Below, in pieces: positions 53,308 to 61,899 of a DNA stretch of 64,000 nt; the first letter of the stretch is position 1, and every line of letters begins with the position of its first letter. This DNA comes from Gammaproteobacteria bacterium (lineage in GTDB: Bacteria; Pseudomonadota; Gammaproteobacteria; Pseudomonadales; Azotimanducaceae). Under the pieces are notes generated by a model that saw only the letters and a program-made list of their open reading frames with translations, made no database searches and was not told the DNA's origin. A program made the translations under genes and the position numbers. The stretch lies in the NCBI GenBank assembly GCA_026706665.1, contig JAPOYI010000109.1, positions 1-64,000 of the forward strand, read 5' to 3'.

Positions 53308-53335
53308 CCCGTTGGGGACCCGTTGGGGACCCGTT
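53308..53335 (+). repeat. 11-bp tandem repeats in the regulator promoter region
   Basis: CCCGTT recurs at 53308, 53319 and 53330 within the 11-bp unit CCCGTTGGGGA (two full copies and a partial third). The period is about one turn of the DNA helix, so all copies face the same side, as in direct-repeat operators. Lies between the divergent thiolase-like and GbsR-like genes. Confidence 0.6.
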
Positions 53336-53353
53336 TGACTTCGTGTCTGTTGA

Positions 53354-53369
53354 ATCAGATATTTCTGAT
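53354..53369. promoter_or_regulatory. Palindrome touching the regulator start codon
   Basis: ATCAGA-TATT-TCTGAT, a 16-bp dyad with perfect 6-bp arms ending one base before ATG 53370. It occupies the place of a Shine-Dalgarno sequence. A MarR/GbsR-type dimer could bind it as an operator. Confidence 0.5.
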
Positions 53370-53939
53370 ATGACCGAAACACCTGAAACTCGTTTGCCGG
53401 TGGCGGTGGAGAATTTCATCCTGCGCTGGGGCGACATGGGGACGCACTGGGGCATCAATCGTTCGATCGCCCAGATTCACGCATTGCTGTACCTGTCGGA
53501 GCACGCGCTGACGGCGGAAGAGATTTCGCGTCAGCTCGGTATCGCGCGTTCGAACGTCAGCAACTCCCTGCGCGAACTGGTCGGCTGGAAGCTGGTGCGC
53601 CGCGTCTCCGTTCGCGCGGACCGGCGTGACTATTTCGAGGCGGAGACGGATCTTTGGGAGATCGTCACGCGCATCGCCGAGGGCCGCAAGGCGCGTGAAA
53701 TAGACCCGGTCCGCCTGGCCCTCAAGGAGTGCATCGCCGAAGCCGAGGCCGATCCCGACGTGAGTGGTGTCGCCATGACGCGCCTCGCGGACATGATGGC
53801 GTTCATCGACACGATGAACAACTGGTACGGGCAGATGCTGACCCTCCCGAAGAGCACGCTCGTGGCGCTGATCAGCATGGGGTCACGGGTGGTCCGGGCG
53901 CTGAGGCCGGGCAGAAGCATCGAGCCGACGGGGCGCTAA
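53370..53939 (+). CDS. GbsR/MarR-like transcriptional regulator
   Basis: 189 aa. A winged helix-turn-helix near the N-terminus: IHALLYLSEHALTAEEISRQ, then LGIARSNVSNSLRELVGWKL and RRVSVRADRRDYFEAETDLW, the GbsR-type (COG1510) pattern. The C-terminal half (MTRLADMMAFIDTMNNWYGQ, STLVALISMGSRVVRALRPG) is the likely dimer/ligand part. ATG 53370 gives the family start; upstream in-frame GTG codons look worse. Divergent from the thiolase-like gene, with tandem repeats and a palindrome between, so it may control that operon and itself. Its stop interlocks with the stop of the convergent RES gene. Confidence 0.85.
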   Translation: MTETPETRLPVAVENFILRWGDMGTHWGINRSIAQIHALLYLSEHALTAEEISRQLGIARSNVSNSLRELVGWKLVRRVSVRADRRDYFEAETDLWEIVTRIAEGRKAREIDPVRLALKECIAEAEADPDVSGVAMTRLADMMAFIDTMNNWYGQMLTLPKSTLVALISMGSRVVRALRPGRSIEPTGR

Positions 53940-54565
53940 CGGATGACATGACCGACTTCACGTGCGGCGTTCTTCAGAAGGGTGATCATCCCGGGGTCGT
54001 CCAGCGCCTTGTGAAATCGCGGTGAGTTTGGCAGTGCTACTGCGGGGTCGACACGGTCATTCAGCACGATGGCCACGGCGTTTGCATGCATCGAGGAGGG
54101 ATAGGCGAGGCCCTGCGCCTTCGAGTAGGCAACGTATAGTTCCCAAGCCCAATTGCGGCTCACGGATCGCGCGCCGGTCATGAGCCCCATCGAGGCACCG
54201 ATGCGTGTCGGGAACGCGCCGGTGAGGTCGAGAAGCTTGAGCGGCTGCGTCACCGGGAATCCGACCAACGCCGGTTTGCGGTGGGAGCGATGGATCGTGC
54301 GGGTTTTCTGGAAGACTTCCGCGAGGCAGGTGACGGGGTTTAGTGCCAAGTACATGACGGAACGACCTTCGGCCGGCTGGCCTTCTGGCTGGTGATCGAA
54401 CCGCGCGTCGGTAGGGCCGAACGTTCGGAACTGATTCCAGCGGGACGGGTGCTCGCCGCCCCGGAAGTACACACGCCACAGCTCGTCACCGGGCTCGACA
54501 GGGCGCCACTCGGGAGCGGTGGAGTCGAGTGTGTCGAGATTCGGGTATTGGGGAACCTTCGGCAC
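53936..54565 (-). CDS. RES-domain toxin-like protein
   Basis: 209 aa with RES motifs LWRVYFRGGEHPSRWNQFRT, FGPTDARFDH, VMYLALNPVTCLAEVFQKTR (conserved Glu), LKLLDLTGAFPTRIGASMGL and GLAYPSSMHANAVAIVLNDR. It resembles the RES protein at 47916 along its full length. GTG 54565 was chosen because it overlaps the stop of the upstream antitoxin-like frame (TAGTG), the usual coupling in RES operons; the track start at 54622 runs back into that frame. RES toxins attack NAD+. Whether it is still controlled is unclear because the antitoxin frame lacks a start. Confidence 0.82.
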   Translation of the reverse strand: MPKVPQYPNLDTLDSTAPEWRPVEPGDELWRVYFRGGEHPSRWNQFRTFGPTDARFDHQPEGQPAEGRSVMYLALNPVTCLAEVFQKTRTIHRSHRKPALVGFPVTQPLKLLDLTGAFPTRIGASMGLMTGARSVSRNWAWELYVAYSKAQGLAYPSSMHANAVAIVLNDRVDPAVALPNSPRFHKALDDPGMITLLKNAAREVGHVIR

Positions 54566-54789
54566 TACCGATCCGGCAGCACCTTGAGTACGGCGTTGAC
54601 ATCGAGTCCAGCATTCAACCAACCAAGCGGTGACATGTCTTGCAGGTCCGGATCGGTAGTGGTGATCCAGCGTTGCACCGACACGGGATCGAGATCGGCA
54701 ATTGCCTGATTCACTCGGCTGATATTCGGTACGAGTCTCTGATCGGCGAGCTGGTAGACGGGGATGTACCAGCGTCCATCGGCATTGAC
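54565..54789 (-). pseudogene. RES-partner antitoxin remnant lacking its N-terminus
   Basis: Seventy-four codons ending at TAG 54567-54565 read as the C-terminal part of RES-associated antitoxins: DGRWYIPVYQLADQRLVPNI, VQRWITTTDPDLQDMSPLGW, LNAGLDVNAVLKVLPDR. The frame stays open back into the 3' end of the SDR gene but has no ATG, GTG or TTG before a stop there. The first homologous codon lies directly after the SDR stop (54791). The N-terminal helix-turn-helix of such antitoxins is missing. Only GTG 54714 could start a 49-aa product. Not in the ORF track. Confidence 0.65.
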
Positions 54790-54790
54790 G

Positions 54791-55639
54791 TCAGTATATG
54801 CCCCGCTCGTCCAGGTACTGTCGCCAGCGCTCGACAGAGCCCTGGATGTCGGCCAGTCGCCCTGAGACCCCGGCTGCGATGTCGGGATGCGTGAATATGT
54901 ACGCTTCGTTCTGCTGGATCGCGTGGAGCGTCATGTCCCCCACGATGGAAGGGTCGAGCATGCCGTCGAGGAACTTCGCGTAGGCTTCGAGATTCATCGG
55001 CTGAGGATCGGAACCCGGCTGCGCCCGGAGCGCATCCGGACGGGTGCGCCCCGAGGTAAAGATGTTGGTGTCGACGAAGCCGGGACAGAGCACGGATACG
55101 CCGATGTTTCGCGATGCAAGTTCGGCGCGCATCGTCTCGGACAGTCCGACGACGGCGAACTTGGTGGTGTTGTAGACGGAAAGGCCCGGTACCGGCACGT
55201 GTCCCGCAAGGGAAGCCGTGTTCACGATGTGGCCGCCTTCGCCGTGCGCGACGATGCGCGGCAGGAAGGTCTGGACACCGTTGACAACGCCTTGCAGGTT
55301 GACGCCGAGGACCCAGTCCCAGTCGTCGTAGGACAGCTCCTCGATGGGACCCGCGAGACCGACGCCGGCGTTGTTGCAGACCACGTGAACCTTGCCGAAG
55401 GCGTGCTCCGTCTCGTCAGCGGCGCGGGCCATGGCGTCCCGGTCGGTGACATCCGTGCGCAGCCCGATCACGGGGGCGTTGCCCGGCGCGAAGGACGCGA
55501 TGGCCGCATCGAGGGCCTGCTCCTCGATATCCGCGATCGCAACCTTCATGCCGGCCGCGCAGAACGACCGCGCCATGGCCAGGCCGATCCCGCTGGCGCC
55601 GCCGGTGACGAATGCGACCTTTCCCGCTACGTCGCGCAC
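54791..55639 (-). CDS. Short-chain dehydrogenase/reductase
   Basis: 282-aa classical SDR: VAGKVAFVTGGASGIGLAMA (NAD(P) site; IADIEE after strand 2 suggests NAD), LRTDVTDRDA, VCNNAGVGLAGPIEELS, catalytic Ser in IVNTASLAGHVP and YNTTK for Tyr and Lys. The C-terminal extension MNLEAYAKFLDGMLDPSIVG, NEAYIFTHPD is seen in a group of alcohol/steroid-type SDRs. Start is GTG 55639 with AGGGA about 10 nt upstream. Substrate unknown. The antitoxin remnant begins at its stop codon. Confidence 0.9.
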   Translation of the reverse strand: MRDVAGKVAFVTGGASGIGLAMARSFCAAGMKVAIADIEEQALDAAIASFAPGNAPVIGLRTDVTDRDAMARAADETEHAFGKVHVVCNNAGVGLAGPIEELSYDDWDWVLGVNLQGVVNGVQTFLPRIVAHGEGGHIVNTASLAGHVPVPGLSVYNTTKFAVVGLSETMRAELASRNIGVSVLCPGFVDTNIFTSGRTRPDALRAQPGSDPQPMNLEAYAKFLDGMLDPSIVGDMTLHAIQQNEAYIFTHPDIAAGVSGRLADIQGSVERWRQYLDERGIY

Positions 55640-55821
55640 TTTCGTGAATCCCTGTTAGGAGGAGGAAAAGGGATGGTACTACGGCGAATCCGTGTGTCCG
55701 GCGCCGGGATTCGGGGTGGCCGCGCGAACGGTGGTGTTGGGCATGTGGCCGAGGCGGGTTGAAATTCGCGGGCAACCTTCTAAGAATATGCGCCGCTTCT
55801 ACAGGCGGGAAGGATCGACGG

Positions 55822-56727
55822 GTGATTGAGGCACGGGAGCTGACGCGGCGCTTCGGCGAAAACGTGGCGGCGGATTCGGTGAGTTTCACCATAGGGCAGG
55901 GTGAAATCGTCGGTCTGCTCGGGCACAACGGCGCCGGCAAGACGACGGTCATGAAGCTGTTGACGGGTTTCCTCGAACCGAGTTCGGGAGCGGCGGAAAT
56001 AGACGGGCAGGATGTGACCGAACACGCAGCGGAGGTGCGGCGCAAGGTGGGCTACCTGCCGGAAACGGTGCCGCTGTATTCGGAAATGACGGTGGTCGAC
56101 TACCTCGAATTCGCGGCCACGGTTCGGGGCGTGCCCGCGTCCGAACGCTCTTCCGCCGTTGGCCGGGTAGTGGAGGCGACGGGCCTGAACGAACACGCGC
56201 TTGCCGTCATCGACACCTTGTCCAGGGGTTTCAAGCAGCGTGTCGGCGTGGCCCAGGCGATTCTGCACTCACCCCGGTTCCTGATCCTGGACGAACCTAC
56301 CAGCGGCCTCGATCCGGCGCAGACGCAGGAGATGCGGGACCTTATCCGCCGCCTGGCGGAGTCCGCCACGGTGATCCTTTCTACCCACATCATGCAGGAA
56401 GTGGATGCCGTGTGTGACCGGGTGATGATTCTCCGGGCCGGGGAACTCGCACTGGACGAGAAACTTGCCGACCTGCAGCGAAGCGAACGCCTGTTCGTGG
56501 GTACGGACGCCGAACGCGAGGCCCTGGCGGAAGCTGTTGGCGAGCGCGTCGACCTCGATGCCGCGGACGGCGGCTGGTTCCTCACCTTCGACCGCCCGCC
56601 GGGCGACGACCTCTCCGCTGAAGTTGCGGCGAGCCTGGTCCGGTCGGGAATCGCGTTTCATGCGCTGCAACGGGAGAAGCGCGACCTGGAGACCGTTTTT
56701 CGCCGTGTGAGTGGCACCGATGTCTGA
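55822..56727 (+). CDS. ABC transporter ATPase, GldA/NodI-like
   Basis: 301 aa. Walker A GHNGAGKTT, Q-loop YLPETVPLYSEM, signature LSRGFKQRVGVAQAI (the LSRGF variant common in GldA-like ATPases), Walker B FLILDEPTSGLDP, H-loop LSTHIMQEV. The C-terminal ~70 residues form a small extra domain (LFVGTDAEREALAEAVGERV). GTG 55822 has GGGAAGGA just upstream; the track starts 21 codons earlier. Its end overlaps the permease start by 8 bp. Confidence 0.92.
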   Translation: MIEARELTRRFGENVAADSVSFTIGQGEIVGLLGHNGAGKTTVMKLLTGFLEPSSGAAEIDGQDVTEHAAEVRRKVGYLPETVPLYSEMTVVDYLEFAATVRGVPASERSSAVGRVVEATGLNEHALAVIDTLSRGFKQRVGVAQAILHSPRFLILDEPTSGLDPAQTQEMRDLIRRLAESATVILSTHIMQEVDAVCDRVMILRAGELALDEKLADLQRSERLFVGTDAEREALAEAVGERVDLDAADGGWFLTFDRPPGDDLSAEVAASLVRSGIAFHALQREKRDLETVFRRVSGTDV

Positions 56728-59686
56728 TAGCGCCATGGAGGGAAAGAGCCTGGCACGTTGGCCGTGGGATACGGTGGGCGCGATCGTCCGCAAGGAACTG
56801 GCGCTCTTCTTCGGTTCGCCCATCGGGTACCTGTTCCTGCTCGCGTACCTGGGCGTAACGCTGTTCGTCTTCTTCTGGGGCGAGGCATTTTTCGCGCGCA
56901 ACATCGCGGATGTACGCCCGATGTTCGAATGGTTGCCGATCCTGCTGGTGTTCCTGGCCGCCGCGTTGACGATGCGCATGTGGAGCGAAGAGCGCCGGAT
57001 CGGTACGCTCGAGTTCGTGGTCACCGTGCCGGCGAGCGCGTGGCAGTTCGCCGCCGGCAAGTTCCTCGCCTGCTGGGCGCTGCTGGCGGTGGCCCTGGCG
57101 CTGACCCTGCCGCTGGCCGTCACGGTCGCGTTCCTCGGAGACCTGGACTGGGGCCCGGTCTTCGCCGGCTATGTCGCGGCGCTCCTGCTCGGCGCGGCTT
57201 ACCTCTCCATCGGCCTCTTTGTCAGCGCGAAAACCGACAACCAGATCGTCGCGCTGATTCTCGCCACGTTCTCCTGCGGTGTGTTCTACCTCGTGGGAAG
57301 CCCGTTCATCGCGGAGCTGTTTGACAACGAAGTCGGCGATGTCCTGCGCGCGCTCGGGGCGGGATCGCGCTTCGAGTCCATAACGCGGGGGGTCCTCGAC
57401 CTGGGCGACCTCTACTACTACGTGTCGATCGTCGGGGTCTTCCTGGCGCTGAATGTCTACGCCATCGAAAGCCACGGCTGGGCTGACGACGGCCCGGAAG
57501 GGCGGCACCGTAACGCCCAGCGGCTGACTGCGCTGGTTGCTCTCAATTTCATCGCCGCCAACTTCTGGCTCGCGGGTTTCGGGGCGCTCCGGTGGGATGT
57601 CACCGAGGGCAGGCAGTTTTCGATTTCCGACGCCACCCGCTCCTACCTTTCGCAGCTTCAGGAACCCTTGCTGGTGCGGGGATATTTCAGCAACAAGACG
57701 CATCCCCTGCTGGCGCCCCTCGTGCCGGAGATGCGCGACCTGCTGACGGAATACGAAGTCGCGGCGGACGGTCGCCTGCGTCTCGAACTGGTTGATCCCG
57801 CCACCGCGCCGGATGTGGAGGACGAGGCGAACTCGAAGTACGGCATCCGGCCGGTGCCGTTCCAGGTTGCGGACCGTTATCAGTCGAGTCTTGTGAGTTC
57901 CTACTTCGACGTCCTGGTCCAGTACGGGGACGAGTACGAAGTGCTCGACTTTCGCGACCTGATCGAAGTCAAGGTGACCGGCGAATCGGACCTCGACGTC
58001 CGGTTGCGCAACCCCGAATACGACCTCACGCGCGCCATCAAGAAGGTGCTGTACGGTTTCAGGGGAGGTGGCGACGTGTTCGACGCCATCAGCGAACCCG
58101 TCGCGTTTACCGGATACATCTCCCGTGACGAGCGGCTGCCGGCTGCGCTTGTGGACCTCAAGGGCGAACTGGATGTCGTGCTCGACGAGTTGATCGCCGA
58201 GTCGGACGGAAAGTTCACGCCCTCGATACACGACCCGGACGCCGGCGACGGCGCGCTCGCGTCGGAGATCGAGGAGCGGTACGGGTTTACGCCCATGGCG
58301 GCGAGCCTGTTCGATCTCAATACGTTTTACTACTACCTGACGCTTTCCGATGGCGAGACGGTGGTGCAGGTACCCATCCCGGAATCGCTCGATGCGGACG
58401 GCCTGAGGCGTGGCCTCCTCGAGGGACTGAAGCGGTTTGCGGAGGGCGTGCTGAAGAAGGTGGCTGTGCACCTGCCGCCTGCACCGAATCCATACATGCA
58501 GCAGCAGATGCCGGTCCCGCCGGGGGATCAGTTCGAAAACCTGCGCAGTTTCCTGGCGGTGGACTTCGACATCGCGACAGAGAGCCTCGACGACGGCGAC
58601 GTGGGGGCGGGCGCGGGCGTGCTGCTCGTGGTCGATCCCGGCGCGCTCGGCGAGAAGGAAGTCTTTGCGATCGACCAGTTCCTCATGCGAGGGGGCACGG
58701 TAGTCGTTGCGGTCGGCGCGTTCGAAGTGCTCCTCTCCCCGCAATCGCTCACGTCGATGGCCAGGAATAGCGGGCTGGATGACTGGCTCGCGCACCACGG
58801 CGTCGTGATCGACAAGTCCTTCGTCATGGATGCTGCAAACTCGGCCTTCCCGGTGCCGGTCCGCCGGCAGGTGGGCGGTTTCAGCTTCCAGGAACTCGTC
58901 ATGCTCGACTATCCGTACTTCGTGGACGTCCGGGACGGGGGCCTGAACCAGGACTTCATGCCCACATCGGAACTGCCGCAGGTGACATTCGCCTGGGGGT
59001 CCCCGGTCGATATCGACGGGGAAGCGAACGCGGACCGCGCGGTGACGGCGCTGCTCGAGAGCTCAGCCGGGGCATGGCGTTCCACGTCGACGGACGTGAT
59101 GCCGAGCGTGGGAGAAAACGCCGAGACGCCGTTCGTTCCGACCGGCGACGTCGGAGTCGTGACGTTGGCGGGAATGATCGAGGGACGTTTCGACTCGTTC
59201 TTCGAGGAATCTCCGCTGCTTGCCGGGCAAGCGGAAGATCCGGTCGAGGAAGACGGGGCGGCGGCAGACGGCGGGGGGGAAGGAGATGCGGCCACCGACG
59301 CTGAAGATGAGATCGGTGCCGTAACGAGCGTGATCGGGCGGTCGCCGGAGTCAGCCAGGCTCGTCGTCATCGGATCCAGTTCGTTCCTTGCGGACCAGAC
59401 GCTGGCCATGATCGGTTCAGCGGACGGTACGCGGTATGCGAACTCCGTCCAGTTCATCGCCAATCTCGTGGACTGGGCCGTCGAGGACCAGGCCCTCCTG
59501 TCGATCCGCGGCCGTGGCCATTTCAACCGCACCCTGGCCCCGATTGACGAGAACGCGCAGCGGGTCTGGGAATATGCCAACTATGCCGTCGCCGTATTGG
59601 CCGTGTTCGGCGCATTTGTCCTCCATGTTGCATGGCGAGCGCGGCGCCGGCGCCGGCAGACCGCATGGCTTGGGGCGGCATCGTGA
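56720..59686 (+). CDS. GldF-GldG fusion: ABC-2 permease joined to a periplasmic GldG-like domain
   Basis: 988 aa. Residues 1-260 are an ABC-2 permease with six hydrophobic segments (IVRKELALFFGSPIGYLFLL, LPILLVFLAAALTMRMWSEE). Residues about 270-960 are the GldG-like part: a transmembrane helix (ALVALNFIAANFWLAGFGAL), DVTEGRQFSISDATRSYLSQ, RGYFSNKTHPLL, a DUF4350/ABC-type auxiliary fold with VDPGALGEKEVFAIDQFLMR, and a last transmembrane helix before a basic tail (WRARRRRRQ). In Flavobacterium GldF and GldG are separate; here they are one chain. An acidic Gly/Ala/Asp-rich insert lies around 850-875. Starts at ATG 56720 inside the ATPase end. Confidence 0.88.
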   Translation: MSDSAMEGKSLARWPWDTVGAIVRKELALFFGSPIGYLFLLAYLGVTLFVFFWGEAFFARNIADVRPMFEWLPILLVFLAAALTMRMWSEERRIGTLEFVVTVPASAWQFAAGKFLACWALLAVALALTLPLAVTVAFLGDLDWGPVFAGYVAALLLGAAYLSIGLFVSAKTDNQIVALILATFSCGVFYLVGSPFIAELFDNEVGDVLRALGAGSRFESITRGVLDLGDLYYYVSIVGVFLALNVYAIESHGWADDGPEGRHRNAQRLTALVALNFIAANFWLAGFGALRWDVTEGRQFSISDATRSYLSQLQEPLLVRGYFSNKTHPLLAPLVPEMRDLLTEYEVAADGRLRLELVDPATAPDVEDEANSKYGIRPVPFQVADRYQSSLVSSYFDVLVQYGDEYEVLDFRDLIEVKVTGESDLDVRLRNPEYDLTRAIKKVLYGFRGGGDVFDAISEPVAFTGYISRDERLPAALVDLKGELDVVLDELIAESDGKFTPSIHDPDAGDGALASEIEERYGFTPMAASLFDLNTFYYYLTLSDGETVVQVPIPESLDADGLRRGLLEGLKRFAEGVLKKVAVHLPPAPNPYMQQQMPVPPGDQFENLRSFLAVDFDIATESLDDGDVGAGAGVLLVVDPGALGEKEVFAIDQFLMRGGTVVVAVGAFEVLLSPQSLTSMARNSGLDDWLAHHGVVIDKSFVMDAANSAFPVPVRRQVGGFSFQELVMLDYPYFVDVRDGGLNQDFMPTSELPQVTFAWGSPVDIDGEANADRAVTALLESSAGAWRSTSTDVMPSVGENAETPFVPTGDVGVVTLAGMIEGRFDSFFEESPLLAGQAEDPVEEDGAAADGGGEGDAATDAEDEIGAVTSVIGRSPESARLVVIGSSSFLADQTLAMIGSADGTRYANSVQFIANLVDWAVEDQALLSIRGRGHFNRTLAPIDENAQRVWEYANYAVAVLAVFGAFVLHVAWRARRRRRQTAWLGAAS

Positions 59687-60618
59687 ACCGGCAGGCAATC
59701 CTGGCAGGCGTCCTGCTCGTGCAACTGATCGCCGTCGCCCTGGTGTGGGGGCTGCAGGCGCGTCCCGGGGACGCGCCGCCGGTTTTCCTCAGTTTCGACG
59801 CCGGCAACGCGGACACGATGACCGTGGCCGATGCCGAAAGCACCGTGACCGTCTCCCGGGCCGACGGCGAGTGGACGCTATCGAACGGACTGCCGGCCGA
59901 CGGCGGCAAGATCGATGGTGTTCTTCAAAAACTGTCGGATCCCGGTCCCGGCTGGCCGGTGGCGACCAGCGAGACGGCCATGCGGCGGTTCGAGGTGGTC
60001 GAAGAGACGCACCAGCGCCACGTGACAATCGGCGCCGGCGAAGAGACCCTGGCGGACATATACCTCGGGACATCGCCCACTTTCGGCAGGGTGCATGCGC
60101 GCCACGTGGACGGCGGGCCGGTGTATGCCATCGGTTTCTCGAACTACGAAGCGGGCGCGAAACAGTCCGACTGGCTGAAAAAGTCGCTGCTGCAACCCGA
60201 GGGTGAAGTGCAATCCGTCACCCGCGCGACCGCGAGCGGCGAGTGGACGCTGACGACGACGGACGGCACCTGGACCAGCGATGGCGTGGAACTCGACCAG
60301 GAGGAGACGAACACGTTCGTCGACCGGCTCCGAAGACTGAATGTGCTGGACCTCGTCGATGCCGAACTGCCTGAAGAGCCGGGCACGACGTTTGTCGTGG
60401 TGGACGACGCGGGCGTACACGAGCTGGCGCTGTTCGCGCTCCCGGATGACGACTACGCGGCGATATCCAACCGGTTCGAAGGGGTGTTCGGAATCTCGTC
60501 CTACATCGCGGAACAGCTCGAAACGCCGCTTGAAGACCTGGCCGTTGACGTGCCGGACGCGGACGAGAGTGGCGAGCCGAGCCCGGCTGCGGATTTATCG
60601 GGGGATCAGCAGGGCTAA
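59683..60618 (+). CDS. DUF4340-family membrane-anchored protein
   Basis: 311 aa. An N-terminal helix (ILAGVLLVQLIAVALVWGLQ) anchors a large outside domain with DUF4340 character: VTVSRADGEWTLSNGLPADG, KIDGVLQKLSD, HVTIGAGEETLADIYLGTSP, VYAIGFSNYEAGAKQSDWLK and EWTLTTTDGTWTSDG. GTG 59683 overlaps the fusion-gene stop (GTGA) and is preferred over ATG 59632. DUF4340 proteins regularly accompany GldA-GldFG-type transporters, so it is likely the third part of the same complex, perhaps extracytoplasmic substrate handling. Confidence 0.85.
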   Translation: MNRQAILAGVLLVQLIAVALVWGLQARPGDAPPVFLSFDAGNADTMTVADAESTVTVSRADGEWTLSNGLPADGGKIDGVLQKLSDPGPGWPVATSETAMRRFEVVEETHQRHVTIGAGEETLADIYLGTSPTFGRVHARHVDGGPVYAIGFSNYEAGAKQSDWLKKSLLQPEGEVQSVTRATASGEWTLTTTDGTWTSDGVELDQEETNTFVDRLRRLNVLDLVDAELPEEPGTTFVVVDDAGVHELALFALPDDDYAAISNRFEGVFGISSYIAEQLETPLEDLAVDVPDADESGEPSPAADLSGDQQG

Positions 60619-60649
60619 ACGAGGCCTGGCGCCGCCCTGCAAGGCCTCG

Positions 60650-61864
60650 TCAGTCGTCCACTCCGCCCGGGTAGTCGCTCTGGCGTGGGTCGCGACCTCC
60701 CGGAAACCCGCGTGCGCGAGGTGCGTCCCCCCGGCGTCCGCGCCGGTCCCGAGCCCGGGGCGGGGGCCCCGCCTGCTGCGCTTCGGCGGTGAGCGTTGCG
60801 ACGTACGCGACGCCATCGGTCACGACGGGCTTGCCTTCCTCGAATCTCGGGGCGTAGCGGTACTTCCGGATCATGGTGATCGCAACGTCGTTGAGTGCTT
60901 CCTCGGACGATTCAGTAACCGATGCATTCCGTACGTAACCCTGCTCGTCGATCGTGAACTCGAGCGAGACTTCGCCGGACAGCTTGTCGTCAATGGCCTC
61001 CTTGGAATACTCCGGTCTCGCGCTGTAGATGGGCGTGGGGGGTGCCGACCATGGCTCCCGCTCGCCGAGGGCAACGCAGTGTTCGGTCGCGCGTTCGGGC
61101 TGTTCCATGTTTTCGTACAACTCGACGAGACGGGTCCGGATCGTCTTCTCCATCTGCCGCATCGGCGCTTCGTCGGTTCTGAAGGCTGTCAGGGAGTCAT
61201 CGAAATGCTCGGCGGCCTTCTGGAACTGGCGCCTGCCGGCGGCCCACATGCCCATGTGGAAGGATGTGAGCCCAAGCCGAAGGTCGTTCTCCTGCAACTT
61301 CTTCTCGTAGATTGCATGGGCGCTCTGGATGAATTGCTCGGCAAACCGGATGCCTCCCCGGTTCAGCAGCTCCCGAGCGATTTCGTAGCACTGCTGGGCG
61401 CGATACAGATCGTTTTCGTGGTTGCCCGCCAGCCAGGACGCGCGACTGAAGTACTCGAGCGCCTCCCTGGGCCTGCGGGGGTCGAACTTCACCCGGCCAA
61501 GCTGAACCAGGGCCGGCACGAGTTCGATCGCATCCGTGCCGTAGTGGTCCTCGAGGACCGAGAGCTTCCCGCGGAGGACCCTTCCGGACTGCCTGTACTC
61601 CCCGGAGTCGTTCAGCAGGACCGCGTAGTTGACGGCAAGGTTCGCGGTATTGATGTTCTTCTTCCCGAAGAGCTTCGAACCGAGGGTGTAGGCTTGTGAC
61701 GCGGCGTCCAGGGCCTTGGAGGTTTCCTTTGCTTCGATGTGTTGTTGATACGCTTGGTAGACGCGCTGAAACTCGGCCCTGTCGTCGGCGTTGCCGGCCG
61801 ACCCGACGAACAGGAGGAGCCAAGCCATCGCCCCTGTCGTGAGCACCTTTGCGCGATGCGACAT
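60650..61864 (-). CDS. TPR protein with C-terminal TonB domain
   Basis: 404 aa. A signal peptide (LTTGAMAWLLLFVGSAGNA) is followed by TPR-like helical repeats (about 30-270; SKALDAASQAYTLGSKLFGK, LPALVQLGRVKFD-type and EALEYFSRASWLAGN units), and then a TonB_C domain (about 285-375; PEYSKEAIDDKLSGEVSLEF, TIDEQGYVRNASVTESSEEA, ITMIRKYRYAPRFEEGKPV). A Gly/Arg/Pro-rich tail ends the protein. Lacking the usual N-terminal anchor plus proline spacer of TonB, it is a periplasmic relative rather than a normal energy transducer. ATG 61864 is the likely start. Divergent from the DUF3108 gene, 35 bp apart. Confidence 0.85.
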   Translation of the reverse strand: MSHRAKVLTTGAMAWLLLFVGSAGNADDRAEFQRVYQAYQQHIEAKETSKALDAASQAYTLGSKLFGKKNINTANLAVNYAVLLNDSGEYRQSGRVLRGKLSVLEDHYGTDAIELVPALVQLGRVKFDPRRPREALEYFSRASWLAGNHENDLYRAQQCYEIARELLNRGGIRFAEQFIQSAHAIYEKKLQENDLRLGLTSFHMGMWAAGRRQFQKAAEHFDDSLTAFRTDEAPMRQMEKTIRTRLVELYENMEQPERATEHCVALGEREPWSAPPTPIYSARPEYSKEAIDDKLSGEVSLEFTIDEQGYVRNASVTESSEEALNDVAITMIRKYRYAPRFEEGKPVVTDGVAYVATLTAEAQQAGPPPRARDRRGRRGDAPRARGFPGGRDPRQSDYPGGVDD

Positions 61865-61899
61865 GAGAACCCCCCACAGTTTCTGGAGTCCGAGCATAT

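Noticed and set aside
56582-58798. 738-aa minus-strand ORF
   Set aside because: Antisense to the GldF-GldG fusion; charged low-complexity sequence without motif.
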